From assembly GCF_025949665.1 (NCBI RefSeq), contig NZ_JAPDFT010000001.1:620001-684000 (forward strand): a DNA stretch of 64,000 bases, in the 5' to 3' direction. The DNA comes from Chryseobacterium viscerum. Its GTDB lineage: Bacteria; Bacteroidota; Bacteroidia; Flavobacteriales; Weeksellaceae. Made by a program: the position numbers and the translations under genes. Positions 50,701 to 61,102 of the stretch are shown one piece after another; positions within the stretch are counted from its first letter, which is position 1; each line of letters begins with the position of its first letter. A model generated the notes under the pieces. It worked only from the letters and a program-made list of their open reading frames with translations. It had not been told where the DNA came from and ran no database searches.

Positions 50701-53211
50701 ATGAGAAAGGCCATTTTATCAATTGCTATACTTGGAATTTTATTTTCCGCAAATGTATCAGCACAAACCGAAACTTCAGGAAGGGAAAAAGTATACAGAG
50801 CTACTCCTGCCAAGGTGACGGAACTTAAACACACAAAGCTGAAAGTAAATTTCGATTATCAGAAAGAACAGATGAATGGGGAAGAATGGCTTACCGCCTC
50901 ACCTTATTTTTATGCCACCAACGAACTTACGCTTGATGCAAAAGGAATGCTGATTCATGAAGTGGCTCTTGATAATAACGGAAAAAAATCTCCTTTGAAA
51001 TATGATTACAAAGATGATGTTCTGAAAATCAACCTTGATAAAACATACCAGAAAAATCAGGAGTATACCGTTTACATCAAATATACATCCCGTCCCAATG
51101 AGGTGAAGCAGGAGGGAAGCATGGCTATCAATGATGCAAAAGGACTTTATTTCATCAATGCTCAGGGAACAGAACCGGATAAGCCTACACAAATCTGGAC
51201 ACAGGGAGAAACAGAATCTTCTTCTGCATGGTTTCCTACGATTGATAAACCCAACCAAAAGACAACACAGGAAATTTATATGACAGTTCCTGATAAATAT
51301 GTAACCCTTTCCAATGGCCTACTGAAAGAATCTAAAAAAGAATCCAACGGACTTAGGACAGATCATTGGGTGATGGATAAAAGACATTCTACCTATCTTT
51401 TCTTTATGGGAGTAGGAGAATATGCTATTGTAAAAGACAAGTGGAAAAATATCCCGGTTGATTATTATATTGAAAAAGAATACGAACCTTATGCTAAACA
51501 GATCTACGGGAATACTCCGGAAATGATCGACTTTTTCTCCAAAAAACTGAATTACGATTATCCATGGGCAAAATATGCTCAGATTTCAGGAAGAGATTAT
51601 GTAAGCGGAGCAATGGAAAACACCACAGCAACACTTCATGGAAGTGATATTCTTCAGAAGCCAGGTCAGCTTATTGACGAAAATACATGGGAAGACACTA
51701 TTGCCCACGAATTGTTCCATCATTGGTTTGGAGATCTTGTTACAGCAGAAAGCTGGAGCAATCTTACAGTCAACGAATCCTTCGCCAATTATTCCGAATA
51801 CCTTTGGAATGAATATAAATATGGAAAAGATCAGGCAGATTATCACCTGATGACCGATGTGAATAACTATCTTCACAACCCATCAGACTTTAACAAGAAT
51901 CTTGTAAGGTTCAATTATGAATCCCGAGAAGATGTTTTTGATCTGGTAACCTATCAGAAAGGAGGAGGAATTTTGAATATGCTGAGAAACTACCTCGGAG
52001 ATGATGCCTTCTTTGCAGGAATGAACGATTATCTGAAAACCAATGAATATCAGAATGCAGAAGCCCATCAGTTGAGACTCTCTTTTGAAAAAGTATCAGG
52101 GAAAGACTTAAACTGGTTCTTCAATCAATGGTATTTTGGAAGTGGAAATCCGAAAATTAATTACTCATTCACATTTGAGCCTGTAAAAAAACAAGTGGCG
52201 TTAACTATTAATCAAAGTCAAGAAAAACCATTTGAATTTCCTCTGGCTATAGATGTCTATGACAACGGAAAATCTAAAAGATATAATGTCTGGGTAAATG
52301 CAGAAGCAAAAAATACATTCAGTTTTGATGTTTCCAAAACTCCTGATCTGATTAATATCAATGCAGATGGGGTTTTACTGGCAGACATTACCGAGGCTAA
52401 GACTCCTGAGCAGAATCTGATGCAGTTTACAAATTCCAAGGAGTTTAAAAGCAGATATCTGGCGTTAAATGGGATCAAGGATCAGACTGGAAAAAGCCCT
52501 GCCGTTGTAAAATTGCTGGCTGCAGCATTAAAAGATCCTTTTTTCAGAGTAAGAATAAAAGCTTTAAATTTAATAGATCTTACCAATCCTGAGCAAATGA
52601 AGGCGCTGGGTGCTGAAGTTGAAAAACTGGCTTCCAATGATCCTAAAACATTAACACAGGCAGCGGCTATTACTGCTTTAGGAAAGACAAAAGACAAAAA
52701 ATATCTTCCATTATTTGAAAAAGGAATAAATGCTGTTTCAAATGCTGTGAAAGGGAGTTCAATGAGTGCACTTCTTTCCATTGATCCGTCAAGAGCAAAT
52801 AACCTGGCTGATAAAATTGATATGAAAGGAGCATCAGATGCATTGCAGGCTCAGTTGCTTCCGATTATTGTAAAGAACAAAATTACTTCTCAGATAGAGA
52901 ATATTGCTCCTCTTGCTACCTTTTATCCATTTATTAAATTCCAGAACCCCGAGTTAGGAAAAGCTGCAGAAGATGGTTTCAACTGGATCATGACTTCCGA
53001 TAATCTGAAAGCAACGGAAAGCATTACAAAAATAGCAGGATATGCCAAGAATCAGATGGCAGGTAATCCGCAGGCTAAAATGATGATGGTTCAGATGCTG
53101 AAAGATGGCTTAAGTAAAAAAATGGAACTGCTGAAACAGAATCCGCAAAATGCTGCAAGTATTAATAAGCAGATTGATGTGATTAATAAAGCAATTGAAA
53201 ACTATAAATAA
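50701..53211 (+). CDS. exported M1 family aminopeptidase
   Basis: An 836-residue gluzincin with a signal peptide (cleaved near VSAQT). N-terminal beta-saddle (about 35-240), catalytic domain with GAMEN at 303-307, HELFH at 336-340 and the third zinc ligand E359 (NESFANY), then a C-terminal region with HEAT-like helices from about 580. It releases N-terminal amino acids from peptides in the periplasm or outside. There is no type IX tail. A strong terminator follows. Confidence 0.93.
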   Translation: MRKAILSIAILGILFSANVSAQTETSGREKVYRATPAKVTELKHTKLKVNFDYQKEQMNGEEWLTASPYFYATNELTLDAKGMLIHEVALDNNGKKSPLKYDYKDDVLKINLDKTYQKNQEYTVYIKYTSRPNEVKQEGSMAINDAKGLYFINAQGTEPDKPTQIWTQGETESSSAWFPTIDKPNQKTTQEIYMTVPDKYVTLSNGLLKESKKESNGLRTDHWVMDKRHSTYLFFMGVGEYAIVKDKWKNIPVDYYIEKEYEPYAKQIYGNTPEMIDFFSKKLNYDYPWAKYAQISGRDYVSGAMENTTATLHGSDILQKPGQLIDENTWEDTIAHELFHHWFGDLVTAESWSNLTVNESFANYSEYLWNEYKYGKDQADYHLMTDVNNYLHNPSDFNKNLVRFNYESREDVFDLVTYQKGGGILNMLRNYLGDDAFFAGMNDYLKTNEYQNAEAHQLRLSFEKVSGKDLNWFFNQWYFGSGNPKINYSFTFEPVKKQVALTINQSQEKPFEFPLAIDVYDNGKSKRYNVWVNAEAKNTFSFDVSKTPDLININADGVLLADITEAKTPEQNLMQFTNSKEFKSRYLALNGIKDQTGKSPAVVKLLAAALKDPFFRVRIKALNLIDLTNPEQMKALGAEVEKLASNDPKTLTQAAAITALGKTKDKKYLPLFEKGINAVSNAVKGSSMSALLSIDPSRANNLADKIDMKGASDALQAQLLPIIVKNKITSQIENIAPLATFYPFIKFQNPELGKAAEDGFNWIMTSDNLKATESITKIAGYAKNQMAGNPQAKMMMVQMLKDGLSKKMELLKQNPQNAASINKQIDVINKAIENYK

Positions 53212-53214
53212 TAG

Positions 53215-53246
53215 AGAAAGCCGGCAGATTTGCCGGCTTTCTTTTA
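53215..53246 (+). terminator. terminator after the M1 peptidase gene
   Basis: AGAAAGCCGGCA / TGCCGGCTTTCT 12-bp stem, 4-nt loop, then TTTT. Confidence 0.88.
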
Positions 53247-53378
53247 TCATGACTGAATACCAATTTGTAAAAATATAAGATAAAGTAAATTGATTTTTAA
53301 TAATATTACAAAAATCAGCATTTTTTACCACTGTTTTTTGCAGTATCTTTCATAAATTCGTTTAAAATTTAGACAATT

Positions 53379-54707
53379 ATGAGTTTTGGAATTGAAGCAG
53401 CGGGCTATTATGTGCCTGGTTTATATTTGGAGATTAAGGATTTAGCAGAAAAAAGAGGAATAGAACCGGCGAAATTGGAAAAAGGCTTAGGTCTTCATAA
53501 AATGGGGCTTTCTGATGTTCATGAAGATGCAGCAACCTTTGCCGCAGAAGCATTACTGAAGCTTATACAAGATTATAATATCAATCCTAAGGAAATAGCA
53601 AGAGTATATCTGGGAACAGAAAGTGCGGTGGATGCAGCAAAGCCTACAGTATCTTATGCTGTTCAGATGGTAGAACAGGTATTGAAAGAAGAATTTGGAG
53701 CAAGATGTTTCAGAAACTGTGATGTGCTGGATATGACATTTGCTTGTGTAGGAGGAGTAGATGCTCTTCATAATGCTTTGGATTTTGTAAGGGTGAATCC
53801 CGATAAAAAAGCAGTAGTGATTGCCAGTGACTATGCAAAATATGAATTGGCTTCTTCTGGTGAATATACACAAGGAGGAGGAGCTGTAGCTCTTTTGGTT
53901 TCATCAAAACCGGATCTTCTTGAAATTGAAAATAACTGGGGAGTTGCTTCAGAAAGTGTCTTTGATTTTTTCAAACCGAGAAGAACCTATAATAAAGAAG
54001 ACCTGAACGGTGCTCCGGAAACATATCCCGAAAAAATTGAAATTTTCACAGATGAACCTGTTTTTGACGGGCAATATTCTAACCAATGCTACCAGGATAG
54101 GATAAGAGAAGCTTACAATCATTATAAAGAAATAACAGGAGAGAAAAAACCTTATGAAAACTGGAAATATATTATTTTCCATCTACCTTATGCCTTTCAC
54201 GGGAAAAGGGTTTTTACTGAAATTTACAGTCTTGAGAATGGTTTGCCTTATGAAACTGCAGAAGAACAGAAAGCCGTTGCCAAATCTGAAGATTATTTAC
54301 AATTAATCAGTGATAAAATAGAAAAGACACAAAGGGCTTCTTCCGAGATAGGGAACATGTACACAGCTTCTGTCTTTATGGCCTTTCTTTCTGCTTTACA
54401 GACATCCTATAACGAAAATGAAGAGCTTTCAGGAGAAGAAATTGGCTTTGTAGGCTATGGAAGTGGTTCAAAATCAAAAGTGTTTGCCGGAAAAGTTTCT
54501 GTGAACTGGAAAAAAGTAGTAGAAAAATGGAACGTATTTGAAAATTTGAAACAAAGAACTTCTGTAGATTTTGAAACTTATGAAAAACTTCACAGAAAGC
54601 AACTGAAAGAATCTGTAAACATAAATTATAAAGGATTCGGACTTGTTTCTATTGAGACTGAAAATCCGGTATTAATTGGAGCCAGATATTATAGTTACCA
54701 GAAATAA
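53379..54707 (+). CDS. hydroxymethylglutaryl-CoA synthase
   Basis: A 442-residue thiolase-fold enzyme. The HMG-CoA synthase triad is visible: E81 (LGTESAVD), C123 (MTFACVGGVDAL) and H268 (IIFHLPYAFHGKR). It condenses acetoacetyl-CoA and acetyl-CoA to HMG-CoA, the entry to the mevalonate route that Flavobacteriia use for isoprenoids. PksG-type synthases for beta-branching share the triad, but no polyketide genes are near and the length fits the primary-metabolism form. It is monocistronic. Confidence 0.9.
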   Translation: MSFGIEAAGYYVPGLYLEIKDLAEKRGIEPAKLEKGLGLHKMGLSDVHEDAATFAAEALLKLIQDYNINPKEIARVYLGTESAVDAAKPTVSYAVQMVEQVLKEEFGARCFRNCDVLDMTFACVGGVDALHNALDFVRVNPDKKAVVIASDYAKYELASSGEYTQGGGAVALLVSSKPDLLEIENNWGVASESVFDFFKPRRTYNKEDLNGAPETYPEKIEIFTDEPVFDGQYSNQCYQDRIREAYNHYKEITGEKKPYENWKYIIFHLPYAFHGKRVFTEIYSLENGLPYETAEEQKAVAKSEDYLQLISDKIEKTQRASSEIGNMYTASVFMAFLSALQTSYNENEELSGEEIGFVGYGSGSKSKVFAGKVSVNWKKVVEKWNVFENLKQRTSVDFETYEKLHRKQLKESVNINYKGFGLVSIETENPVLIGARYYSYQK

Positions 54708-55377
54708 GATTATTGTAAACTTAATATATAAAGCATCTCATCGTATGGGATGCTTTTTTTTGCAGTAAAACATGCTTATAATAATCCATGAAGTTTATGT
54801 TAATTATGTGCTTTTTCAAATAAAAGCACATTGAATATTTTCTCACTTTCAGAGTTGAATTATTTTTAAATGTAATGCTAAAAAGGTTAAAAAAATGCAG
54901 GGAATATGAAAGAGAGTTTTATAAGTTTCAACTGATCTCGCAATATAATATAGTAACAGTTTTTTGGTGGAAATTACAATGATGCCCTATTGAAAAAGGG
55001 GGTTCTTGCTATTCAGGGCCTGTTTTTTAAATAAAATTTAAGAAAATGGCGTATTTTTTTCTTCATTTTAGTTAAAATTGATGATGAAATATTTTAATTT
55101 ATTAATCTAATTGATGTTTTTTGGTTTATTTTTTTAATAAATATTGGTTAATTAATGAAAGTTGATTTTAATTTCAAAATTTATTAAAATTCCGTTAATC
55201 TTTAAATTGGCTTATTTTTCGTTAATTTTTTAAATACAATTAAAATGATTCCCTATCATTTTTTTAGTATGAATGTGAATTTCTCCTTTCTGGAAGCCTG
55301 TTTTCAGCGTTTAATGAATTGATGTTGTAGATATTTATCGACATATTTGTCCCTTGAATATATTAAAATCTGTTAAT
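54708..55377. other. 670-bp non-coding region upstream of susC
   Basis: The longest gap in the window; no supported gene. After the HMG-CoA synthase terminator it has an inverted repeat GCCCT (54984-54988)/AGGGC (55015-55019) followed by a six-T run with no gene before it, and then about 330 bp of very AT-rich DNA. CATATTTG (55342-55349), one base off the -7 consensus, sits 28 bp before the susC ATG. Space for a small RNA or several regulator sites. Confidence 0.5.
54730..54760 (+). terminator. terminator after the HMG-CoA synthase gene
   Basis: AAAGCATCTCAT / ATGGGATGCTTT stem, CGT loop, eight T. Confidence 0.88.
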
Positions 55378-58230
55378 ATGAATGTGAAATTAAGCGTTTT
55401 AACAGTCGGTGTTCTGTTTTTTACAGGGCAGACTGTATTAGCTCAGGAAAAGGACTCTAAGAACAGTAAGGACAAAGAGACAAAACTTGAGGAAGTTGTT
55501 GTTTTAGGTTATAGCAAGACTGCTACTAAAGCGAAAACAACAACATCTTCGGTTACTGTTGGTTCTGAAACCTTAGAAAACAGACCTAATATCTCGGTAC
55601 TGAGCTCTATTCAGGGTACAGCTCCCGGGATCGTAGTAAATTCAGCATCTGGATCTCCAGGTTCTGGAAAATTCAATATTTTGATCAGAGGTGCTAGCTC
55701 CCTTAATGGTTCTACAGATCCTCTATACGTTGTGGATGGGGTAATTACTTCCGGTTCTCAGTTCAGAAACCTAAACTCTTATGACATTGATACGTTCAGT
55801 ATCCTGAAAGATGCTCAGGCAACTGCTATCTATGGTAACAGAGCAGCAAACGGAGTTGTAGTAATTACAACTAAAGGTGGGAAATTCAACGCAGGAATGA
55901 AGGTGTCTTACGATGCATTAACTTCGTTCAGTAAACTGCCTACTTCTGACTACAACATGTCAGACGGTAGACAACTTTTACAAATTCAAAAGAATTTAGC
56001 AACTGGTAAAGGTAATACCTTAACACAGGATCAGATCAATAACTGGGGTACTAATACAGACTGGAGTAAGCAATTTACCCGTATAGGTATTTCTCAACAA
56101 CACAACCTTTCCATTACAGGAGGTGGGGAAAACATCAATAACTTCTTGTCTCTAGGATATCTTGATAGTGAAGGTACTGTAAAATCTACAGACTTCAAGA
56201 GATTTACAATGAGAAATAACCTTAATGGTAAGTCTAAAAACGGAAAATTAACTTTTGGGGCTATTATGGGGTTAGGGTATTCCAGAAGAAACCAGCTGGA
56301 TGATGAAACAAACACAGGTATTTCTAACAATACCCTTCAGAATCCTTTATTCGGAAGTGTTCTTTCATTACCATATGCAACACCTTCTCCATATGCAAAT
56401 GGACTGGAGTTATATAATGCTATTAAAGGAGATGCTACTAATAACAGACACTGGATTCTTCAGGATAACATCAATGGGGGAATCAGAAACAGATTTACTG
56501 AACTAAGTATTTCTGCCAATGCTAATGTAAACTACAAAATTACAGATTATTTAAGCGTTGGGAACAGAACTGGTATAGAGTATAAGCAATACGACAGAAC
56601 CTTTGCAAGATCACCACTAGGATACCTTGCTATCAGTGTAGCAAAAGGAGACGGATCTACATATGGCGGATTCGAAGATTTTTCTACAATAAAAGATCTT
56701 ACGTTCAACAGTATTACGAATATTACATTCAATAAATCTTTTGGAGATCATACCATTAGTGCTGGTGCATACATGGACTATATTAAAGCTCATGTAACTA
56801 CAAATACTCAAAGACAAAACGGTCTTAACCCATTACAGTGGGAATTTGGTGCAGGAACTGGTTATATTCCATTTAACCCGGATACACCAAACATCTATAG
56901 ACCTTCTAATAGTGCTACAAAAGTAACTGCTGGTACCTTAGCTTACTTTGGAACTCTAGATTACGATTACAAAGATAAGTATGGAGTAAGTGGAGTTGTA
57001 AGAAGAGATGGTTCTTACCGTTTCCTTCCTACCAACAGATGGGAAACTTTCTGGTCAGTTGCGGCAAGATGGAATATCGACAAAGAAGAATTCATGGCTA
57101 ATTCCGGATTCAGACTGCTTAAGCTAAGAGCTTCAATCGGTACTACAGGTAACCAGAACTTAGGAATTGCCAGTGATAACCAAAACCCATTAGCACTTCT
57201 TCCGAATAATTTCCTTGATCTATATAACGGTTTCTCAGGATACCAGAATTTATTAGGATACAACTTTGTAAACTTATCAAACCCTTCTCTAGAGTGGGAG
57301 CAGGTAAAACAAAGCAACATCGGAGTAGACTTTAACTATAAAGGATTGGTTGAAGGTAGCGTTGATTACTATCAGAAAAGAACATCAAGAATGTTCAATG
57401 ACATTCAAAAATCATCTGCTACAGGATATTACTCAATCAGAGGTAACGACGGTGTTCTTGACAACAAAGGTATTGAAGGGATGATCAAGTACAATGTGAT
57501 CAGAAACGAAAATACAAAAGTATCTGTTTTTGTGAACGGTGCATACAACTCAAACAAGATCGTTTCTATGAACAGCGAAAACCTTGCAGGAGATGTGGTA
57601 AATGCTATCGGTGGACCTGCTGGTCAGTATCAGCTATATTCATACGTTGGTGTAAACCGTGACAATGGAAACTTACAGTTCCTTGACAAAAACGGAAACA
57701 TTACAGAAGCTCCAACATCAGCAGACAGAGTATTGACTGGAAAATCAAGATATGCTAAGTTTACAGGAGGTTTCGGATTCAATGTACAACATAAAGGATG
57801 GTTCCTTGATACATTATTCTCTTTCCAACAAGGAGGATGGATCTATGATAACTTACAATCATGGATTATGGATCCAAATGCAGCAGCAACAAGAAACCTT
57901 TCAGCTGATTTATTGAACGCATGGACTCCTGATAACAGAGATACAGATATCCCTGCACTAAAAGCAAGTAACTTAAGCTTAGGTTCTTCAGACAGATTCT
58001 TACACAGATCAGACTTTATCAGACTTAAAAATATTTCTGTAGGATATAACTTCAGCAAAAGCCAGTTAGGTAAACTGCCGGTAAAAGGAATCAAAGTATT
58101 TGTTCAGGCAGAAAACCTTTACACCTGGACAGATTGGAAAGGATTTGATCCGGAGCCAATTACTTCGTATTCATTAAATGTTTATCCTAACCCAAAAACC
58201 ATATCTGTAGGTTTAAATGTTGATTTTTAA
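55378..58230 (+). CDS. SusC/RagA family TonB-linked outer-membrane protein
   Basis: A 950-residue transporter started at the ATG at 55378 (MNVKLSVLTVGVLFF; an in-frame TTG lies 24 bp earlier). Signal peptide to VLAQ, a charged linker, TonB box KLEEVVVLGYSKT, SusC plug with LSSIQGTAPGIVV, RGASSLNGSTDPLYVVDGV and ILKDAQATAIYGNRAANGVV, then the barrel. It lacks the N-terminal CarboxypepD-like domain common in SusC proteins. With the SusD at 58243 it forms a lidded nutrient importer; no glycoside hydrolase or FecR/sigma genes adjoin, so the substrate is open. Confidence 0.93.
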   Translation: MNVKLSVLTVGVLFFTGQTVLAQEKDSKNSKDKETKLEEVVVLGYSKTATKAKTTTSSVTVGSETLENRPNISVLSSIQGTAPGIVVNSASGSPGSGKFNILIRGASSLNGSTDPLYVVDGVITSGSQFRNLNSYDIDTFSILKDAQATAIYGNRAANGVVVITTKGGKFNAGMKVSYDALTSFSKLPTSDYNMSDGRQLLQIQKNLATGKGNTLTQDQINNWGTNTDWSKQFTRIGISQQHNLSITGGGENINNFLSLGYLDSEGTVKSTDFKRFTMRNNLNGKSKNGKLTFGAIMGLGYSRRNQLDDETNTGISNNTLQNPLFGSVLSLPYATPSPYANGLELYNAIKGDATNNRHWILQDNINGGIRNRFTELSISANANVNYKITDYLSVGNRTGIEYKQYDRTFARSPLGYLAISVAKGDGSTYGGFEDFSTIKDLTFNSITNITFNKSFGDHTISAGAYMDYIKAHVTTNTQRQNGLNPLQWEFGAGTGYIPFNPDTPNIYRPSNSATKVTAGTLAYFGTLDYDYKDKYGVSGVVRRDGSYRFLPTNRWETFWSVAARWNIDKEEFMANSGFRLLKLRASIGTTGNQNLGIASDNQNPLALLPNNFLDLYNGFSGYQNLLGYNFVNLSNPSLEWEQVKQSNIGVDFNYKGLVEGSVDYYQKRTSRMFNDIQKSSATGYYSIRGNDGVLDNKGIEGMIKYNVIRNENTKVSVFVNGAYNSNKIVSMNSENLAGDVVNAIGGPAGQYQLYSYVGVNRDNGNLQFLDKNGNITEAPTSADRVLTGKSRYAKFTGGFGFNVQHKGWFLDTLFSFQQGGWIYDNLQSWIMDPNAAATRNLSADLLNAWTPDNRDTDIPALKASNLSLGSSDRFLHRSDFIRLKNISVGYNFSKSQLGKLPVKGIKVFVQAENLYTWTDWKGFDPEPITSYSLNVYPNPKTISVGLNVDF

Positions 58231-58242
58231 TAGAGAAGAATT

Positions 58243-59922
58243 ATGAAAAGAATTATAAATACAATATTAGTTGTAGCAACCCTATCATCTGTGGCATTTA
58301 CGCTGAATAGCTGTCAGGATGCACTAGATATAAAGCAGGCAGGACAATTAGAAGGAGAAGACCTGTATACAAGTGTTGCTAATCTTAATGAAGTTTTAAA
58401 CGGATCTGTTTACGCTCAGTTAGACCCAATTGATGAGATCTATTTCACAGCGGTATTTACAGATGAAGTAAAGCCAGGATCTGGTAGTGGAGGACAGGAA
58501 TATACATTGCACAGACATTTCCTAGATCCGTCTAGTCCTATTATTACTGGAGGTACAGTAGGTACTGTTGCCAGTGATGGAATCTGGTTAAACAATTATA
58601 GAGTAATCAACAGGGTAAACAGACTTCTTGAGGGAGCAAAGAGAATTACACCTACTACTGTTGAGGAGAAGAATACATACAATGCTATTCTTGCGCAGGC
58701 AAGGGCGATCAGAGCATATTGCTATGTACAGTTAGAGGCTTATTTCTCTGCTGATATGAAGGATCCTAATGCTTTGGGAGTTATTCTTCTTACGGATGTT
58801 CCTTCTACAGAATCGAAATTGCCAAGAGCTAAAAATCAGGATGTTTATGATTTCATTAATGCTGATTTGGATTATGCAAGAGGAATCTTAGGAAACTCTA
58901 CTACTCCAAGAAGATATAAAGTAGATAAGAATTTTGTAAATGCTGTTGCTGCTCGTTTTAATCTCTACAGAGGTGAAATGGCATTAGCTAAGCAAAATGC
59001 AGAATTAGTAATCAACGGATCTGGTCTTTCTCTTACAATTGCATCGCCAATCACAGGTACCAATGCTGCAGTTCCAGTTACTGAAGCTGATGGTTCTGTG
59101 TTCCAATCCGGACCTTTCAGTGATACCCCTACAAGTAAGTGGAATATTGCATTCTACGGAGGAATTGATGAGAGCACTGGAAATGGTATAGCAGGAGGAT
59201 CTTTCAACCCATACAGAAGAATGTGGGCTGATACTGAAAATGGAGAAGCTATTTTCTCTCTGAATAGACTACCTTTAGGAGCTGGTGCAGCTATTGGAGG
59301 AAAATGGAATACAAATCAGTCTAATATTAGTGGAGCACCAATGTGGTTCTGGGGAAGAAACCTATACAACATATTTAAAAATACTCCTGGAGATATCAGA
59401 AAATATGCCTACGTAGACCCTTCTTCAAAACCAAATCCAAATTATGCTACTGCAACAGCAGGAAATACCAGAACGGACGGATTGGTTATTGATAAATATC
59501 CTGGTAAAATAAGTACAGCTACAAGAAACGATGTGAAAGTTTTCAGATTGTCAGAAATGTACTTCATTATAGCAGAAGCTGAAGTAGCGGCAGGAAACCT
59601 TGCAGCAGCTCACGATAAAATTCAGCAAGTGAGAGTAGCAAGAAACTTCGAGGGAACAGCTACTACTCCTACTTATTCATCTGCACAATTAGCATATGCT
59701 GATATCTTGAAAGAACGTAGAGTTGAATTAGCACTTGAAGGACACCGTTTTATCGACCTTAAGAGACTTGCTGTATCAGCTAATGTATCTATGGACAGAA
59801 ACCCTACGGATGATATTATCGATATGAAAAACCTTCCAAATGGTGATTACAGATATACATTACCTATTCCAATCAGAGAAATATCTGCAAACCCGAACGT
59901 TAAGCAGAATGACAAGTATTAA
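58243..59922 (+). CDS. SusD/RagB family nutrient-binding lipoprotein
   Basis: A 559-residue lipoprotein (TLNSC, Cys24), 12 bp after susC. Typical SusD features: N-terminal TPR-like helices with ILAQARAIRAYCYVQLEAYF, LLTDVPSTESKLPRAKNQDVYDFINADL, and the C-terminal RLSEMYFIIAEAEVAAGN...ILKERRVELALEGHRFIDLKR. It sits on the cell surface as the lid of the SusC barrel and binds the substrate. Identity of the ligand cannot be read. Confidence 0.93.
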   Translation: MKRIINTILVVATLSSVAFTLNSCQDALDIKQAGQLEGEDLYTSVANLNEVLNGSVYAQLDPIDEIYFTAVFTDEVKPGSGSGGQEYTLHRHFLDPSSPIITGGTVGTVASDGIWLNNYRVINRVNRLLEGAKRITPTTVEEKNTYNAILAQARAIRAYCYVQLEAYFSADMKDPNALGVILLTDVPSTESKLPRAKNQDVYDFINADLDYARGILGNSTTPRRYKVDKNFVNAVAARFNLYRGEMALAKQNAELVINGSGLSLTIASPITGTNAAVPVTEADGSVFQSGPFSDTPTSKWNIAFYGGIDESTGNGIAGGSFNPYRRMWADTENGEAIFSLNRLPLGAGAAIGGKWNTNQSNISGAPMWFWGRNLYNIFKNTPGDIRKYAYVDPSSKPNPNYATATAGNTRTDGLVIDKYPGKISTATRNDVKVFRLSEMYFIIAEAEVAAGNLAAAHDKIQQVRVARNFEGTATTPTYSSAQLAYADILKERRVELALEGHRFIDLKRLAVSANVSMDRNPTDDIIDMKNLPNGDYRYTLPIPIREISANPNVKQNDKY

Positions 59923-59944
59923 GATTTAATTTTAATATATTTTT

Positions 59945-59978
59945 TAAGAAGGGTCCCAGTAATGGGGCTCTTTTTTTA
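59945..59978 (+). terminator. terminator after susD
   Basis: GGGTCCC / GGGGCTC stem with two G-T pairs, AAGAA/TTTTT extension and a T-run; it may also serve the convergent AraC gene. Confidence 0.65.
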
Positions 59979-59996
59979 TAGAAATTTGTAAATAGA

Positions 59997-60920
59997 TTAC
60001 CTCAGAACCATTCTGTCCTGATAGCTTTTCGGAGTTACTCCCTCCAGCTGCTTAAATACTCTCGTGAAATAATTTGTATCTGAAAATCCGGTCTGAAAAG
60101 CAGTTTCTTTGATACTGATTTGGCTGGCTAATAACTCTTTTGCTTTGCTAATCCTTTCCTGCAAAATAAAATCATTTGGGGAAGTTCCCAGCTCATCTTT
60201 GAACATTTTAAAGAAATTGGATTTACTTACATAAGCCAGCTTGGCAATAGTGTCAATGGATAGTTTCTGGTGAAGATTTCTTTTAATATAATCTACCACA
60301 AAGCCTATCCTGGATTTATTTTTAACAATATTTTTTTCTACCATGCTTCTTGCCTGGGTCTGCATCAGTCTTATCAGAAGTTCTTTCAATGCAAAATCAG
60401 CCATGATATCCTTTTGTGAGTTATCATCCATTGCAATTCTCATAATATTATTGGTGGCAGAAGCAATCGCTTTATTGTTGAACAGAAAATATTCATCCAG
60501 CTGAATATTCCATTGCGAAGTTTCATCCACTTTGGGAAGATGATAATTGAGATAATTAAGAGAATCTTCTATAAAATCAGGATTAAGACTTAAAGAAATA
60601 CATTGGGTAGGGGTTTCATCCGCCTCAGGAAAATCAATAACCATTGTTTCTCCCGGAGCAACCAGAATACTTTCTCCCGGATAATAATCAAAATAATTGG
60701 TCTTATTATCCAGCTTCATATGTTTCTTACCTCTCAGCATTGCTGTAAATGCAATATTTTCAAAATGAAGTTTTACATCAAAAGCAGCCTTATGAGTCTC
60801 ATAAATACTGAATTCACAATTGTTTAGATTGAATTTCGTCTGGTTTTCAACAAGACTCAATAGTTGGTTTTCCTTACGTAATTCAGGAGTATTTAATAAA
60901 ATCTTACTATTGTTATTCAT
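59997..60920 (-). CDS. AraC family transcriptional regulator
   Basis: A 307-residue regulator. The N-terminal part (about 20-130) is an AraC-binding-like sensor (NNCEFSIYETHKAAFDVKLHFENIAF). The C-terminal 100 residues form the double helix-turn-helix: IDTIAKLAYVSKSNFFKMFKDELGTSPNDFI and IKETAFQTGFSDTNYFTRVFKQLEGVTPKSY. It is divergent from the aldehyde dehydrogenase gene 182 bp away, the arrangement seen where such regulators control aldehyde/alcohol dehydrogenase genes. Confidence 0.88.
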   Translation of the reverse strand: MNNNSKILLNTPELRKENQLLSLVENQTKFNLNNCEFSIYETHKAAFDVKLHFENIAFTAMLRGKKHMKLDNKTNYFDYYPGESILVAPGETMVIDFPEADETPTQCISLSLNPDFIEDSLNYLNYHLPKVDETSQWNIQLDEYFLFNNKAIASATNNIMRIAMDDNSQKDIMADFALKELLIRLMQTQARSMVEKNIVKNKSRIGFVVDYIKRNLHQKLSIDTIAKLAYVSKSNFFKMFKDELGTSPNDFILQERISKAKELLASQISIKETAFQTGFSDTNYFTRVFKQLEGVTPKSYQDRMVLR

Positions 60921-61102
60921 TTCTAATTTTTTTTGAAAAGGAGGTAACTCAAATATAGAGAATTTGGCAGTATGTTGCTGTTAATAAAATACTAAAATTG
61001 AACCCTTTGTACTATTTTACACTTTTTTTATAGGATTGTGCTATACTCTTTTGGGAATCTCAGTGTAATTTGGCTTTATCGAAAAATAAAAACAAGACTA
61101 AT

